Shown here piece by piece: positions 21,356 to 30,657 of a stretch of DNA of 64,000 nt. Source of the stretch: Azospirillum sp. TSO35-2 (GTDB lineage: Bacteria > Pseudomonadota > Alphaproteobacteria > Azospirillales > Azospirillaceae); assembly GCF_003116095.1 (NCBI RefSeq), contig NZ_LGRA01000021.1, positions 791,719 to 855,718 of the forward strand. Direction: 5' to 3'. Below the pieces are notes generated by a model that did not search any database, was not told the DNA's origin, and saw only the letters and a list, made by a program, of their open reading frames with translations. Position 1 is the stretch's first letter. The number at the start of each line of letters is the position of its first letter. The translations under genes were made by a program, and so were the position numbers.

Positions 21356-23551
21356 ATGTCGAACGACACGATCAGCGTGATGCCACAGAGCATCGGCACG
21401 CCCACCGGACGCGGGACGGGCGGTGGCGCCTGGTATTCCGGGCTGCGCGGCAAACTGATGATCGCCATCGGCGTCGTGCTGTCGGGGACGCTGGTCGCCG
21501 CCGCGGTGGCGCTGATGGGATACGCCAACGTGCGCACCACCATCGACGCGATCGTCGGGCAGGCGGTGCCGGCGATGACGGAAGGCATGGGCGTGGCGCA
21601 GCAGGCCGAACGGCTGGTCGCGCTGGCCCCGGCGCTGACCTCCGCCGACAGCCCGGCCGCGCGCGCGGCGGTGTCCGCCCGCATCGGCGCCGCGAAGGAC
21701 GAATTCAACACCCGGCTCGCCCGCCTGCGCGCGACCGGTTCCGCCGGAACCCAGCTCGCCGCCATCGAAGAGGCGGCGCAGGGCCTGCTCGGCAACCTCG
21801 CTCAGCTCGACCAGGCGGCGGCGGAGCGGGTGGCGCTGGCCGAGCAGCGCAAGGCGATGCTGCCCAAGGTCATGGCCGCCGATGCCGAGATCCAGAAATT
21901 CACCGCCCCCTGGCGCTCGGTCATGAACAACAACGAGGATCAGGCGCGCGCCACGCTGACCGACCCCGGCTCCGACCCCAACACCCTGCGCGAGGCCGCC
22001 GCCGAGCTGACCCGCATCACCGCTGAGAAGAAGCCACTGGTCACGGTGATCGAGGAGGCGACCAGCGTCCGCAACATGATCCTGGAGGCCACCGGGTCCA
22101 ACGACGACCAGCGGCTGGCCATCCTGGAGACGCGCGTCGGCGTGTCGTTGGCCGGGCTGGTCAACGCCGCCACCGCCCTGCCCGAACGTCTGGCCGAGGT
22201 GGCGGGCAAGCAGGCCGAACTGCTGACCGGCTTCGCCGTCGGCGACGACTCGGTGGTCAGCATCCGCCAGAAGGAGCTGGCGATCCAGGTCCAGTTCACC
22301 CAGCTTCTGGAGAGCAACCACACGCTGGCCGGCACGCTGTCGTCGGGAATCGCCACCCTGGTGGACGCACAGAAGTCCGCCATCGCCGACGCCAGCGGCG
22401 CCACCACCCGCATGCTCGACAACAGCCGCCTGACCCAGATCGCGGTCAGCGTGGTCAGCGTGATCGTCTCGATCCTGGTGGTCTGGCTTTATGTCGGCCG
22501 CATCGTCATCCGCCGCATGCTGACCCTGAAGGCCGGCATGGGCCGCATTGCCGCCGGCGACCTCGACGCCGACATCACGCTGGACGGCCGCGACGAGATC
22601 GCCGAGATGGGCGCCGCGCTGCGCGTGTTCCGCGACACCGCGCGCGAGGTGGAGACCACCCGCACCGCGGCGGAAGCCGAACGGCAGCGCGCCGCCGGTG
22701 AACGCCGCCAGGCCATGCTGTCGCTGGCCGACCAGTTCGAGAACGGCGTGAAGACGGTGGTGGAGACGGTGTCCGCCGCCGCCACCCAGATGCACCAGAC
22801 CGCCGCCACCATGGTGGAGACCGCCGACGACACCTCGCGTCAGGCCGGCAGCGCCGCCGAGGCGGCCGAACACGCGTCGGTCAACGTCGACGGTGCCGCG
22901 TCCGCCGCGCACGAGCTGTCGCAGTCGATCACCGAGATCTCCCGGCAGGTGACCGAATCGGCCGCGATCGCCGCCAAGGCTGCGAACGAGGCCGAACGCA
23001 CCGACAGCACCATGCGCGAGCTGAACGAGGCGGCCGGCCGGATCGGCGCGGTGCTGGACCTGATCTCCGACATCGCCGGGCAGACCAACCTGCTGGCGCT
23101 GAACGCCACCATCGAGGCCGCCAGGGCGGGCGAGGCCGGCAAGGGCTTCGCCGTGGTGGCGCAGGAGGTCAAGCAGCTCGCCAGCCAGACGGCGAAGGCC
23201 ACCGACCAGATCGCCGGCCAGATCGGCGCCATGCAGAACGCCACCAACGAGGCGGTCACCGCCATCCGCAACATCGGCCAGACCATCGGCCGCCTGAACG
23301 ACATCGCCTCCAGCATCGCCGCCGCGGTGGAGGAGCAGGGTGCCGCCACCTCGGAGATCGCCCGCAACGTCCAGCAGGCGGCGGGCGGCACGGCGCAGGC
23401 CTCGCAGAACATCGGTCAGGTCCGCACCGCCGCCGGCCAGACCGGCCAGTCGGCGCAGGAGGTCCTGTCGGTCGCCGAGGAAGTCTCCAGCCAGACCTCC
23501 CACCTGCAGCAGCAGATCGACCGCTTCCTGCACCAGGTGCGGTCGGCCTGA
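21356..23551 (+). CDS. Methyl-accepting chemotaxis protein
   Basis: 731 aa. The first transmembrane helix is at ~34-57 (LMIAIGVVLSGTLVAAAVAL), the periplasmic all-helical sensor spans ~58-360, and the second helix is at ~361-385 (VSVVSVIVSILVVWLYVGRIV). A HAMP domain (~386-440) is followed by a methylation/signalling domain (~460-731) with the hairpin tip DLISDIAGQTNLLALNATIE and KGFAVVAQEVKQLASQ. The sensor is helical-bundle-like rather than Cache-like; the ligand is unknown. The start at 21356 (MSNDTISV) is fixed by GGGGAGG five bases upstream. The gene stands alone, convergent with the GntR gene. Confidence 0.96.
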   Translation: MSNDTISVMPQSIGTPTGRGTGGGAWYSGLRGKLMIAIGVVLSGTLVAAAVALMGYANVRTTIDAIVGQAVPAMTEGMGVAQQAERLVALAPALTSADSPAARAAVSARIGAAKDEFNTRLARLRATGSAGTQLAAIEEAAQGLLGNLAQLDQAAAERVALAEQRKAMLPKVMAADAEIQKFTAPWRSVMNNNEDQARATLTDPGSDPNTLREAAAELTRITAEKKPLVTVIEEATSVRNMILEATGSNDDQRLAILETRVGVSLAGLVNAATALPERLAEVAGKQAELLTGFAVGDDSVVSIRQKELAIQVQFTQLLESNHTLAGTLSSGIATLVDAQKSAIADASGATTRMLDNSRLTQIAVSVVSVIVSILVVWLYVGRIVIRRMLTLKAGMGRIAAGDLDADITLDGRDEIAEMGAALRVFRDTAREVETTRTAAEAERQRAAGERRQAMLSLADQFENGVKTVVETVSAAATQMHQTAATMVETADDTSRQAGSAAEAAEHASVNVDGAASAAHELSQSITEISRQVTESAAIAAKAANEAERTDSTMRELNEAAGRIGAVLDLISDIAGQTNLLALNATIEAARAGEAGKGFAVVAQEVKQLASQTAKATDQIAGQIGAMQNATNEAVTAIRNIGQTIGRLNDIASSIAAAVEEQGAATSEIARNVQQAAGGTAQASQNIGQVRTAAGQTGQSAQEVLSVAEEVSSQTSHLQQQIDRFLHQVRSA

Positions 23552-23576
23552 GCGACGGCTGCCAACCGAAGGGTCT

Positions 23577-24311
23577 CTACTCGTCCTGGTGCTGGTCGGT
23601 CAGGCGCTGGCGGGCGCGGTTCAGATGGGACCGCATCGCCAGCGCCGCCGCGTCGGCGTCGCCCAGCGTGATCGCTTCGAAGATGCGGGCGTGTTCCTCC
23701 AGCACCCGGCGGGTCCGTTGCGGGGCGTCGCCGGCCAGCAGGTTCAGCGCCACCACCATCGACCGGTCGATGGCGGGGTGCAGCGTGTCGAGGACCGACA
23801 CGAACATCGGGTTGCAGGTCGCCTCCGCCACCGCGTGGTGGAAGGCGAAGTCGGCGGCGCTGGCGGCCGTCGGCGACGCGCCCGTCTCCAGCGCCCGCAC
23901 CAGCCCGTCCAGCGCCTCGCCGATCCGCGACAACTGGTCGGGCGACCGCCGCACCGCGGCCAACGCCGCCGCCTCGCTTTCCAGCGGCAGGCGCAGTTCG
24001 AAGCTGCGCAGCATCCCGGCAATGTCGGACAGCCCGGCCAGCGCGGCCAGCCCCTGCGGCGGGCGCCGCTGCACATAGGTGCCGGAGCCCTGGCGGGCCA
24101 CCACCAGCCCGTCGGCCTGCAACAGCATCATCGCCTCGCGCACCACCGGGCGCGAGACCTCGAACATCTGGCACAGCTCCTTCTCGGAGGGCAGCCGGTC
24201 CCCCTCCTTCAGCGCGCCGGATATGATCTGTTCGAGGAGCTGGCCATAGAGCTGGTCGCCCAGGCGCTCCCGGCGTTTGGGCTGCAATTTCAGTCCGGCG
24301 ATCTTTGCCAT
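23577..24311 (-). CDS. GntR/FadR-family (FCD) regulator near an FAH-family hydrolase
   Basis: 244 aa. Residues ~15-80: winged helix with LPSEKELCQMFEVSRPVVRE and a GSGTYVQRR wing. Residues ~100-230: FCD domain with DFAFHHAVAEATCNPMF and later EEHARIFEAI, carrying the His metal/ligand positions. The start at 24311 (MAKIAGLKLQ) is where family similarity begins. It lies downstream of the FAH-family hydrolase on the same strand, separated by a 13-bp hairpin. It may regulate that gene; the effector is unknown, and sugar-acid intermediates are typical for this family. Confidence 0.88.
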   Translation of the reverse strand: MAKIAGLKLQPKRRERLGDQLYGQLLEQIISGALKEGDRLPSEKELCQMFEVSRPVVREAMMLLQADGLVVARQGSGTYVQRRPPQGLAALAGLSDIAGMLRSFELRLPLESEAAALAAVRRSPDQLSRIGEALDGLVRALETGASPTAASAADFAFHHAVAEATCNPMFVSVLDTLHPAIDRSMVVALNLLAGDAPQRTRRVLEEHARIFEAITLGDADAAALAMRSHLNRARQRLTDQHQDE

Positions 24312-24384
24312 ACCCCAACCCGACGACGTCCAAGACGGCGGGCATGGTAGCGGACGGCGCGCACCGGCGGAACGCCGCAGATCC

Positions 24385-24423
24385 GGCACGGGTCCTTCCG
24401 CCGCAGGTGAAAGGACCCGTGCC
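24385..24423 (-). terminator. 13-bp hairpin between FAH-hydrolase and GntR genes
   Basis: GGCACGGGTCCTT (24385-24397) and AAGGACCCGTGCC (24411-24423) pair perfectly around a 13-base loop. It follows the hydrolase stop (24436) by 12 bp on the minus strand. No U-run, so it is a weak terminator or mRNA stabiliser. Confidence 0.6.
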
Positions 24424-24435
24424 CGTCGCGTCGGC

Positions 24436-25278
24436 TCAGCCCTGGACGACGATCTGGCGCTGGCGGCCCAGCCCTTCGATGCCCAGCTCCACCACATCGC
24501 CGGCCTTCAGGAAGACCTGCGGCTTCTGTCCCATGCCAACGCCCGGCGGGGTGCCGGTGGAGACGATGTCGCCCGGCTGCAGGCTCATGAAGCGCGACAG
24601 GTAGGACACCAGATAGCGCACGCCGTAGACCATCGTCGCGCTGCTGCCGTCCTGATAGCGGTGGCCGTTGACCTCCAGCCACATCTTGAGCTTCTGCGGG
24701 TCCTCGACCTCGTCCCGCGTCACCAGCCACGGGCCGGTCGGGCCGAAGCTGTCGCAGCTCTTGCCCTTGGTCCACTGGCCCTGGCGCTCGATCTGGAAAG
24801 CACGCTCGGACACGTCGTTGACGATGCAATAGCCGGCGACATGGTCCATCGCCTCGTCTTCCGAGACGTATTTGGCGGTCTTGCCGATGACGAAGGCCAG
24901 TTCGACCTCCCAGTCGGTCTTTTCCGAGCCGCGCGGCAGCTCGATGGCGTCATTCGGCCCGACGATGGCGCTGGTCGCCTTCATGAAGATGATCGGCTCC
25001 GGCGGCACCGCCATCCCGGTCTCCGCCGCGTGGTCGGAGAAGTTCAGGCCGATGCAGACCATCTTGCCCACCCGCCCGACGCAGGGGCCGAGGCGGGGGT
25101 CGCCCTCCACCAGCGGCAGCGTCGCCGGGTCGATCGCTCGCAGCCGGTCGAGCCCGTCCGGCAGCAGTACCGCACCGGCGATGTCGTCGACATGGCCGGA
25201 CAGATCGCGGATGCGGCCGTCGGCGTCGAGCAGGCCCGGCTTTTCCTGGCCCGGCGGGCCGTAGCGCAACAGTTTCAT
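24436..25278 (-). CDS. Fumarylacetoacetate hydrolase-family protein
   Basis: 280 aa. A small N-terminal part (1-65) is followed by the FAH catalytic domain: VCIGLNFSDHAAETG, PIIFMKATSAIVGPND, then KTDWEVELAFVIGK and YCIVNDVSERAFQ, which hold the Glu/Glu/Asp metal ligands, and STGTPPGVGMGQKP near the end. Family members cleave C-C bonds or hydrolyse 2,4-diketo acids, for example 2,4-diketo-3-deoxy-L-fuconate or -rhamnonate in sugar oxidation pathways, ureidoglycolate, and fumarylpyruvate. The substrate cannot be fixed here; an FCD regulator downstream and hexR-eda divergent from it favour a sugar-acid route. AGGAAA precedes the ATG by 8 bases. Confidence 0.88.
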   Translation of the reverse strand: MKLLRYGPPGQEKPGLLDADGRIRDLSGHVDDIAGAVLLPDGLDRLRAIDPATLPLVEGDPRLGPCVGRVGKMVCIGLNFSDHAAETGMAVPPEPIIFMKATSAIVGPNDAIELPRGSEKTDWEVELAFVIGKTAKYVSEDEAMDHVAGYCIVNDVSERAFQIERQGQWTKGKSCDSFGPTGPWLVTRDEVEDPQKLKMWLEVNGHRYQDGSSATMVYGVRYLVSYLSRFMSLQPGDIVSTGTPPGVGMGQKPQVFLKAGDVVELGIEGLGRQRQIVVQG

Positions 25279-25411
25279 CGAGAATTTTCCTGATGTGACG
25301 GTGACGTCGGCAGTGACGGCGCCGGATCCTGTCGGAACGGCCGCGAAAGTAAAGGGGAGAACGAACGAATTGTAGCGTTGCTTCTCCGGCGGGTCGACAG
25401 GGTGAAAATTA

Positions 25412-25426
25412 TGTAGTAAAACTACA
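25412..25426. promoter_or_regulatory. HexR-type operator
   Basis: TGTAGTAAAACTACA is a perfect palindrome (6-bp arms, AAA spacer) with the form known for HexR sites of Entner-Doudoroff genes. It lies 56 bp before hexR and 133 bp before the FAH-hydrolase start, so it may act on both promoters. A half site (TTGTAG) occurs near 25370. Confidence 0.8.
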
Positions 25427-25482
25427 ATTTGTTCCCGCCCCCACCCAATCATCCCCTCCTTCACCCCGGCCCCGCGACCCTC

Positions 25483-26394
25483 ATGCTGGCAACCATCGCA
25501 TCCTCCCTGGACCGGCTGCGCCGCGCGGAAGCCGCGGTGGCGCGCACGGTCCTGGCCGACCCCGACGCCGCGGTCCGCGACAGCCTGGCGCAGCTCGCGG
25601 CCAAGGCCGGGGTCAGCGAGCCGTCGGTGCTGCGCTTCTGCCGCTCCGCCGGGTTCGGCGGCTTTCAGGAGTTCAAGATCGGCCTCGCCCAGCATCTGGC
25701 GGCATCGGCCGCGTGGGAGCAGGCGGCCGACCGGCCGACGCCGCTGGTGCGCGACCTGTCGCCCGGCGACAGCGTCGCCGGTGCGGCGGAAAAGGTGCTG
25801 AACCGCGCCATCGACGCGCTGGTCCGCCTGCGCAGCCGGCTCGACGCCCCGGCGCTGGAGCGGGCCGCCGCCACGCTGGCCCAGGCGCGGCGGGTGCAGA
25901 TCGTCGGCGTCGGCGCGTCGGGCGCGGTGGCGCTGGACGCCCACCACAAGCTGTTCCGCCTGCTCCCCCAGGTGACCGCCAGCACCGACGCCCATCTGCA
26001 GGCGATGGCCGCGGCGACGCTCGGCCGCGGCGACGTGCTGCTGGCGATTTCCAAGACCGGCACCAGCGCCGAGATCCTCGACACCACCGCCATCGCCCGG
26101 GACGGCGGCGCGACGGTGATCGCCATCACCGCCTCGGCGACGCCGCTGGCGGAGCGCGCCGACATCCGCCTGACCGTCGATGTCGACGAGGACACCGCGG
26201 TCCACACCCCGATGGCCTCGCGGCTGGCGCAGTTGGCGTTGGTCGACGCGCTGACGGTCGCGGTCGGGCTCCAGGCGCCGCCCGGGCTGGACCGCCGGCT
26301 GTCCCGGATCAAGGCGGTGCTCGCCGGCCACCACCGGGCGCCGGACCGCCCGCCGACCCAACCCACCACCATCCCGCCCACTGAGGAATCCTGA
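25483..26394 (+). CDS. hexR: HexR-like RpiR-family regulator
   Basis: 303 aa. N-terminal HTH_6 domain (1-77; LAAKAGVSEPSVLRFCRSAGFGGFQEFKI) plus a C-terminal SIS sugar-phosphate domain (~125-260; VQIVGVGASGAVALDAHHKLFRL and LLAISKTGTSAEILDT). HexR binds KDPG and represses glucose-catabolic genes. The start at 25483 (MLATIASSLD) matches the family N-terminus but has no good ribosome site; an upstream TTG at 25429 is an alternative. A HexR-type palindrome lies in its promoter, and its stop overlaps the eda start (TGATG), giving an autoregulated hexR-eda operon. The tail from about residue 285 is proline-rich and looks non-conserved. Confidence 0.9.
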   Translation: MLATIASSLDRLRRAEAAVARTVLADPDAAVRDSLAQLAAKAGVSEPSVLRFCRSAGFGGFQEFKIGLAQHLAASAAWEQAADRPTPLVRDLSPGDSVAGAAEKVLNRAIDALVRLRSRLDAPALERAAATLAQARRVQIVGVGASGAVALDAHHKLFRLLPQVTASTDAHLQAMAAATLGRGDVLLAISKTGTSAEILDTTAIARDGGATVIAITASATPLAERADIRLTVDVDEDTAVHTPMASRLAQLALVDALTVAVGLQAPPGLDRRLSRIKAVLAGHHRAPDRPPTQPTTIPPTEES

Positions 26395-27059
26395 TGTCCA
26401 GCACCCAGAGCAGCGTCCAGACTCCCAGCGCCATTCTCGACCAGCTCGTCGCCTACGGCGTCGTTCCGGTCATCCGCAACAGCTCCGCCGATCTGGCGCG
26501 GACGGCGGTCGGCTGGCTGCGCGAGGCCGGTTACGGCACCTTCGAGATCACCATGACCACCCCCGGCGCCGTCGGCCTGATCGAGGAGCTGTCGGCGGAG
26601 GGCGGCGCCCTGATCGGCGCCGGCACCGTGCTGACCCCCGCCGCCGTCGCCGAGGTGGTGAAGGCCGGCGCCCGCTACGTCGTGTCGCCCTGCGTGGTGC
26701 CGAAGGTGGCCGCCGCCTGCCGCGACCACGGCGTCGCCTGCCTGATGGGCGCCCTGACCCCGACCGAGGTGCACGCCGCGATCTCCGCCGGCGCCGACGC
26801 CATCAAGATCTTCCCGGCCTCCACCGTCGGCCCGGCGCACATCAAGGCGCTGAAGTCGGTGTTCCCCGGCATCCCCTTCGTCCCCACCGGCGGCATCGAC
26901 GCGACGACGGTCGCCGCCTACGTCGCGGCGGGCGTTGCCTGCGTCGGCGCCGGCGGCAAGCTGGTCGACGAGACGCTGGTCAAGAAGGGCGACCGCGAGG
27001 CCATCCTGGCCGCCGGCCGCCAACTGCTGGACGCCTACCGCGCCGCCAAGGCCGGCTGA
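26394..27059 (+). CDS. eda: KDPG aldolase (2-keto-3-deoxy-6-phosphogluconate aldolase)
   Basis: Splits KDPG into pyruvate and glyceraldehyde-3-phosphate in the Entner-Doudoroff pathway. 221 aa. Motifs: VVPVIRN at the start of the barrel, FEITMTTPGAV with the catalytic Glu, GAGTVLTPAAV, ARYVVSPCVVP, the Schiff-base Lys in ADAIKIFPAST, and FVPTGGID. Also the end point of the mannonate route whose operon is at 5-12 kb, once KDG has been phosphorylated. A 6-phosphogalactonate-specific homologue (DgoA) is less likely given the HexR partner. Confidence 0.95.
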   Translation: MSSTQSSVQTPSAILDQLVAYGVVPVIRNSSADLARTAVGWLREAGYGTFEITMTTPGAVGLIEELSAEGGALIGAGTVLTPAAVAEVVKAGARYVVSPCVVPKVAAACRDHGVACLMGALTPTEVHAAISAGADAIKIFPASTVGPAHIKALKSVFPGIPFVPTGGIDATTVAAYVAAGVACVGAGGKLVDETLVKKGDREAILAAGRQLLDAYRAAKAG

Positions 27060-27062
27060 CTC

Positions 27063-30000
27063 CTACATCGTCGCCGCCAGCGCCTCGCGGACGGCGTCGA
27101 CCGCCGCCACGCCGCGGGTGAACACCGCCGGCGCGGTGGCGGCGAGGTCCTGCGCCTCGGCGCGGCGGCCTTCGCGCATGCCGTCCTCGACGGCACGCAT
27201 CAGGCCGACGAACAGGGTCAGGCCGAAATGACTGCCCGCGCCGGCCAGCCGGTGGGCGATGTCCTCGATCTCGTCGTCGGCGGCATCGGCGGCGGTCAGG
27301 CGGGGCAGCCCCTCCCCCGCGCTTTCCAGCAGCAGGCCGCGGATGGTGGCGAAGCGGGCGGGGCCGAGCGAGCGGATGTAGCGCTCCAGAATCTCCTCGT
27401 TCACGTCCACCTCCCGCACGGTTTCCCGCGCCGGCGTTTCGTCGGCCTCGGCCTCACCCGGCGCCTCGTCGTCGGTCCGTGCGGCGACGGTGTTGGACAG
27501 CAGGTGCATCAGCCGTTCCGGGAAGATCGGCTTCTCGATCACCGCGTCGATGCCGGAGACGATGTAGCGGGCGCGGTCGGCGGCAAAGACGTTGGCGGTC
27601 ACGGCGACGATCGGCACCGCAGCGCGGTCGGCGTCGGCCAGGGCACGGATGCGGCGCGCCACCTCCGGCCCGTCGATGTCGGGCAGCCGGATGTCGAGCA
27701 GCACGGCGTCGAACCGCTTCCGCGCCGCCAGCTCCAACGCCTTCTCGCCGGTTTCCGCCACGGTGATGCGGTGGCCGGCGTCGGACAGCAGCCCCAGCGC
27801 CACCTCGCGGTTGATCGCGTCGTCCTCCACCAGCAGCAGGGCCAGCGACCGCACCCGGCTGATCGGCAGCAGCCGCCCGGGCCGCGTCGGCAGCGCCAGT
27901 TCCGCCACCCGTTCCAGCGGGATGGTGACGGTGAAGACGCTGCCCAGCCCGACCGCGCTGTCGACGCGGATGCTGCCCTGCATGGCGTCGAGCAGGTGGC
28001 GGACGATGGCCAGCCCAAGCCCGCTGCCGCCGAAGCGCCGGGCGATGGTCGGATCGGCCTGTTCCAGCTTTTCGAAGATGGCGGCGCGGCGTTCGGGCGG
28101 CACGCCGATGCCGGTGTCGCGCACCGCCAGCCGCAGCCGTTCCCCGGTGCCCTTCGAACCGGCTCCGGAACGTTCCGAACCCGGTTCGATATCGACGCGC
28201 AGGTCGACCCCGCCGCGTTCGGTGAACTTCACCGCGTTGCCGACGAGGTTGACGAGGATCTGGCGCAGCCGCTGGCGGTCGATCACCACCAGCTCCGGCA
28301 CCTCCGGCGCGATGTCGAGGACCAGCGCGATGCCCTTCTCGTTCGCCAGCCCCTCCACCGTCGCCACCACCTCCTCCAGCACCGGCAGCAGCGCGCAGGG
28401 GGCGGGGTCGAGGTCGAGCTTGCCGTCCTCGATCTTGCGCAGGTCGAGGATGTCGTTGACCTGATCGAGCAGCCCGTGGCCGCAGCGCATGATCGATTGG
28501 GCGTAGCGCCGCTCGCCGCTGTGCAGTTGCCCGGTCAGCAGCAGCCGGCACAGGCCGAGGATGCCGTTCAGCGGCGTGCGCATCTCGTGGCTGACGGTGG
28601 CAAGGAACTCGGTCTTGGCGGCGTCGGCGCGTTCGGCCCGCTCCTTGGCCTGCCGCAACTCCTCGCGCGCCCGGCGCGAGGCGGTGATGTCGTTGGCGAC
28701 GCAGATGATGCGGCAGCGGCCGTCGCCCGACCATTCGAAGGGGTGGCGCTGCAGGGCGAACACCGCGGTCTCGCCGTTGCGGGTCAGCACCAGCTCCTCC
28801 ATCCCGAGCGAGCGCATGGCGCCGGGATCGCCGCCGGCCAGCGCCCGGCCGGTCTCATGCCCCAGCACCTCGGCCAGCGGCCGGTTTTCGATGGCGGCGC
28901 GGCGGGTGCCGAAGCTGTCCTCCGCCGCGCGGTTCCACAGCACGACGCGCCCGCTGTCGCCCTCCAGCACGTAGAGCACGCTCGGCACGTTGTCGATCAC
29001 CGCGTCCAGGAACGCCTGGGTCCGGCGCAGCAGTTCCTCCGCCTCGCGCCGGCGGGTGATGTCGACGACCGAACTCAGCAGCACCTCCTCGCCCTGGAAC
29101 TCGAAGGCGATGCCCGACAGCAGGCCCCACAGGCGGCGGCCGGATTCGGTGACCAGCTCGGTCTCCACATCCAGCGCCAAGCCGCTGGTGAAGACGTCGC
29201 GCACGAACTCCTCGCGCACCGCCGGGGCGAACCAGACGCTGGAGGCCGGCCGGCCCAGCAGGTTCCCGGCGTCGGCCACCTCGAACAGGTCGGCGGCGCG
29301 GCGGTTGACGAAGCGGATCTGGCCGTCAGCCCGGCCGGAGATCACCAGCGGCACCGGCGCCGCCTCCAGCACCGTGCGCAGCCATTGCTCGTTGCGGCGC
29401 AGCGCCTCGCTCTTGTCCTCGGTCTCCTGGATGTAGAAGCGTAGCGCCCGGGCCAGTTCGCCGATCTCGTCGGCGCCGGTCGCCGGCACCTCGGCGCGGC
29501 CGCCGTTGGTGCGATCGCGGATCGCCTCGCTGACCGCCCACAGCCGCGCCAGCACCTTGCGCCGGACATACAGCACCGACAGCACCATGCCCAGCAGCAC
29601 CACGCCGACCGAGGCGAAGAACAGGCGGGTGTAGGTGGTCGACACCTCGATCACCTGCTGGCGGCTTTCCTCCGCCGCCTTGGTCTGCTCGACGAAGATG
29701 CCGGTGTTGAGGCCGGTGTTGACCAGCGACACCTGGTTGGCGCGCTCGACCAGCCCGGTCAGCGCCTCCGACGCCTGCAGTTCGGCCTGCCGCTGGCGGA
29801 AGACCGAACGGTCGCCCTCCACCACCGCGCGCATGCCGTCGGCCAGCCGCTCCAGCCGGCCGGCGACGCCATCGGCGATGACGGCCGCCGTGACGGGCCG
29901 CGCGTCCGACAGGGCCGCCAGTTGCGCCGCCGCCCCATCGGCCAGCCGGCTCAACGCGAAGCTGTTCTCCATCTGGTGGACCGATGCGCTCAGGAACAGC

Positions 30001-30560
30001 AGCCGTTCCGCCATCGCCAGCCAGCGCTGGACGCCGGCGTCCTCCACCCCGCGCAGGCCCGGCTCGGCCAGGGCGTCGGCCATCCGCCGCACGTCGCGGT
30101 CGCGCTCCGCCAGCGCCCGGCGGGCGGCGATGCGGACGGTCACGCTGCGGTCGATGGCGTCGCGCAGCCGCAGGATCTCGTCGCGCTGCTGCTTCAGCCC
30201 GGCGATGCGCGGCGCTTGGCGGCCATCGGCGGCGTCCATCTCCGCCAGCAGCCGGTCATAGCCGTTGAGCTGGTCGGCAAGGCCCTGGTTGATCGTTTCA
30301 CGTCCGAAATTGTCGTTGGACAGCGCCAATTGTTCCAGGGTCCGCATGATCCGCTGGTGCTGGCGTTCCAGCTTGGCCGAGGCGACGACGGCGGGGAACT
30401 GCTCCGACGTCACCTTGGTGATGCCGGCGTGCAGCCCGTCGAAGGCGATGTAGGCGCCGAGCCCGATCAGGAAGGCGACCAGCCCGTTGAAGGCGAGCGC
30501 GCCGAACAGCCGCGCGCCAACGCCGATCCTCACCACGCCCGCCTTGCCGTCGCCCGTCAT
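27063..30560 (-). CDS. TorS-like tripartite hybrid sensor kinase (HAMP-PAS-HisKA-HATPase-REC-Hpt)
   Basis: 1165 aa. First TM helix ~17-40, a long periplasmic helical sensor (~45-305; KVTSEQFPAVVASAKLERQHQRIM, as in TorS), second TM helix ~310-330, HAMP, then two PAS domains (~390-640). HisKA has the acceptor His in ATVSHEMRTPLNGIL (~656); HATPase has VGNAVKFTERG and GSGLGLAIVRHLL; the receiver Asp is in VLLDIRLPDIDG (~956); the Hpt His is in IAHRLAGAGSHFG (~1102). All phosphorelay residues are present. PAS domains are not in classical TorS. No response regulator adjoins it. It is divergent (97 bp) from a lone binding protein, recalling TorT-TorS sensing through a periplasmic protein. Start 30560 has GGAG upstream. 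Confidence 0.93.
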   Translation of the reverse strand: MTGDGKAGVVRIGVGARLFGALAFNGLVAFLIGLGAYIAFDGLHAGITKVTSEQFPAVVASAKLERQHQRIMRTLEQLALSNDNFGRETINQGLADQLNGYDRLLAEMDAADGRQAPRIAGLKQQRDEILRLRDAIDRSVTVRIAARRALAERDRDVRRMADALAEPGLRGVEDAGVQRWLAMAERLLFLSASVHQMENSFALSRLADGAAAQLAALSDARPVTAAVIADGVAGRLERLADGMRAVVEGDRSVFRQRQAELQASEALTGLVERANQVSLVNTGLNTGIFVEQTKAAEESRQQVIEVSTTYTRLFFASVGVVLLGMVLSVLYVRRKVLARLWAVSEAIRDRTNGGRAEVPATGADEIGELARALRFYIQETEDKSEALRRNEQWLRTVLEAAPVPLVISGRADGQIRFVNRRAADLFEVADAGNLLGRPASSVWFAPAVREEFVRDVFTSGLALDVETELVTESGRRLWGLLSGIAFEFQGEEVLLSSVVDITRRREAEELLRRTQAFLDAVIDNVPSVLYVLEGDSGRVVLWNRAAEDSFGTRRAAIENRPLAEVLGHETGRALAGGDPGAMRSLGMEELVLTRNGETAVFALQRHPFEWSGDGRCRIICVANDITASRRAREELRQAKERAERADAAKTEFLATVSHEMRTPLNGILGLCRLLLTGQLHSGERRYAQSIMRCGHGLLDQVNDILDLRKIEDGKLDLDPAPCALLPVLEEVVATVEGLANEKGIALVLDIAPEVPELVVIDRQRLRQILVNLVGNAVKFTERGGVDLRVDIEPGSERSGAGSKGTGERLRLAVRDTGIGVPPERRAAIFEKLEQADPTIARRFGGSGLGLAIVRHLLDAMQGSIRVDSAVGLGSVFTVTIPLERVAELALPTRPGRLLPISRVRSLALLLVEDDAINREVALGLLSDAGHRITVAETGEKALELAARKRFDAVLLDIRLPDIDGPEVARRIRALADADRAAVPIVAVTANVFAADRARYIVSGIDAVIEKPIFPERLMHLLSNTVAARTDDEAPGEAEADETPARETVREVDVNEEILERYIRSLGPARFATIRGLLLESAGEGLPRLTAADAADDEIEDIAHRLAGAGSHFGLTLFVGLMRAVEDGMREGRRAEAQDLAATAPAVFTRGVAAVDAVREALAATM

Positions 30561-30657
30561 TCCGTCTCCATCGGCACCCCGCCCATCGATAGCCTGATCT
30601 TTTGCGCGGAGCCGCGGCCAGCGTATCATAGCGGCGTCGTGGGATAAGGGGAGAAGC

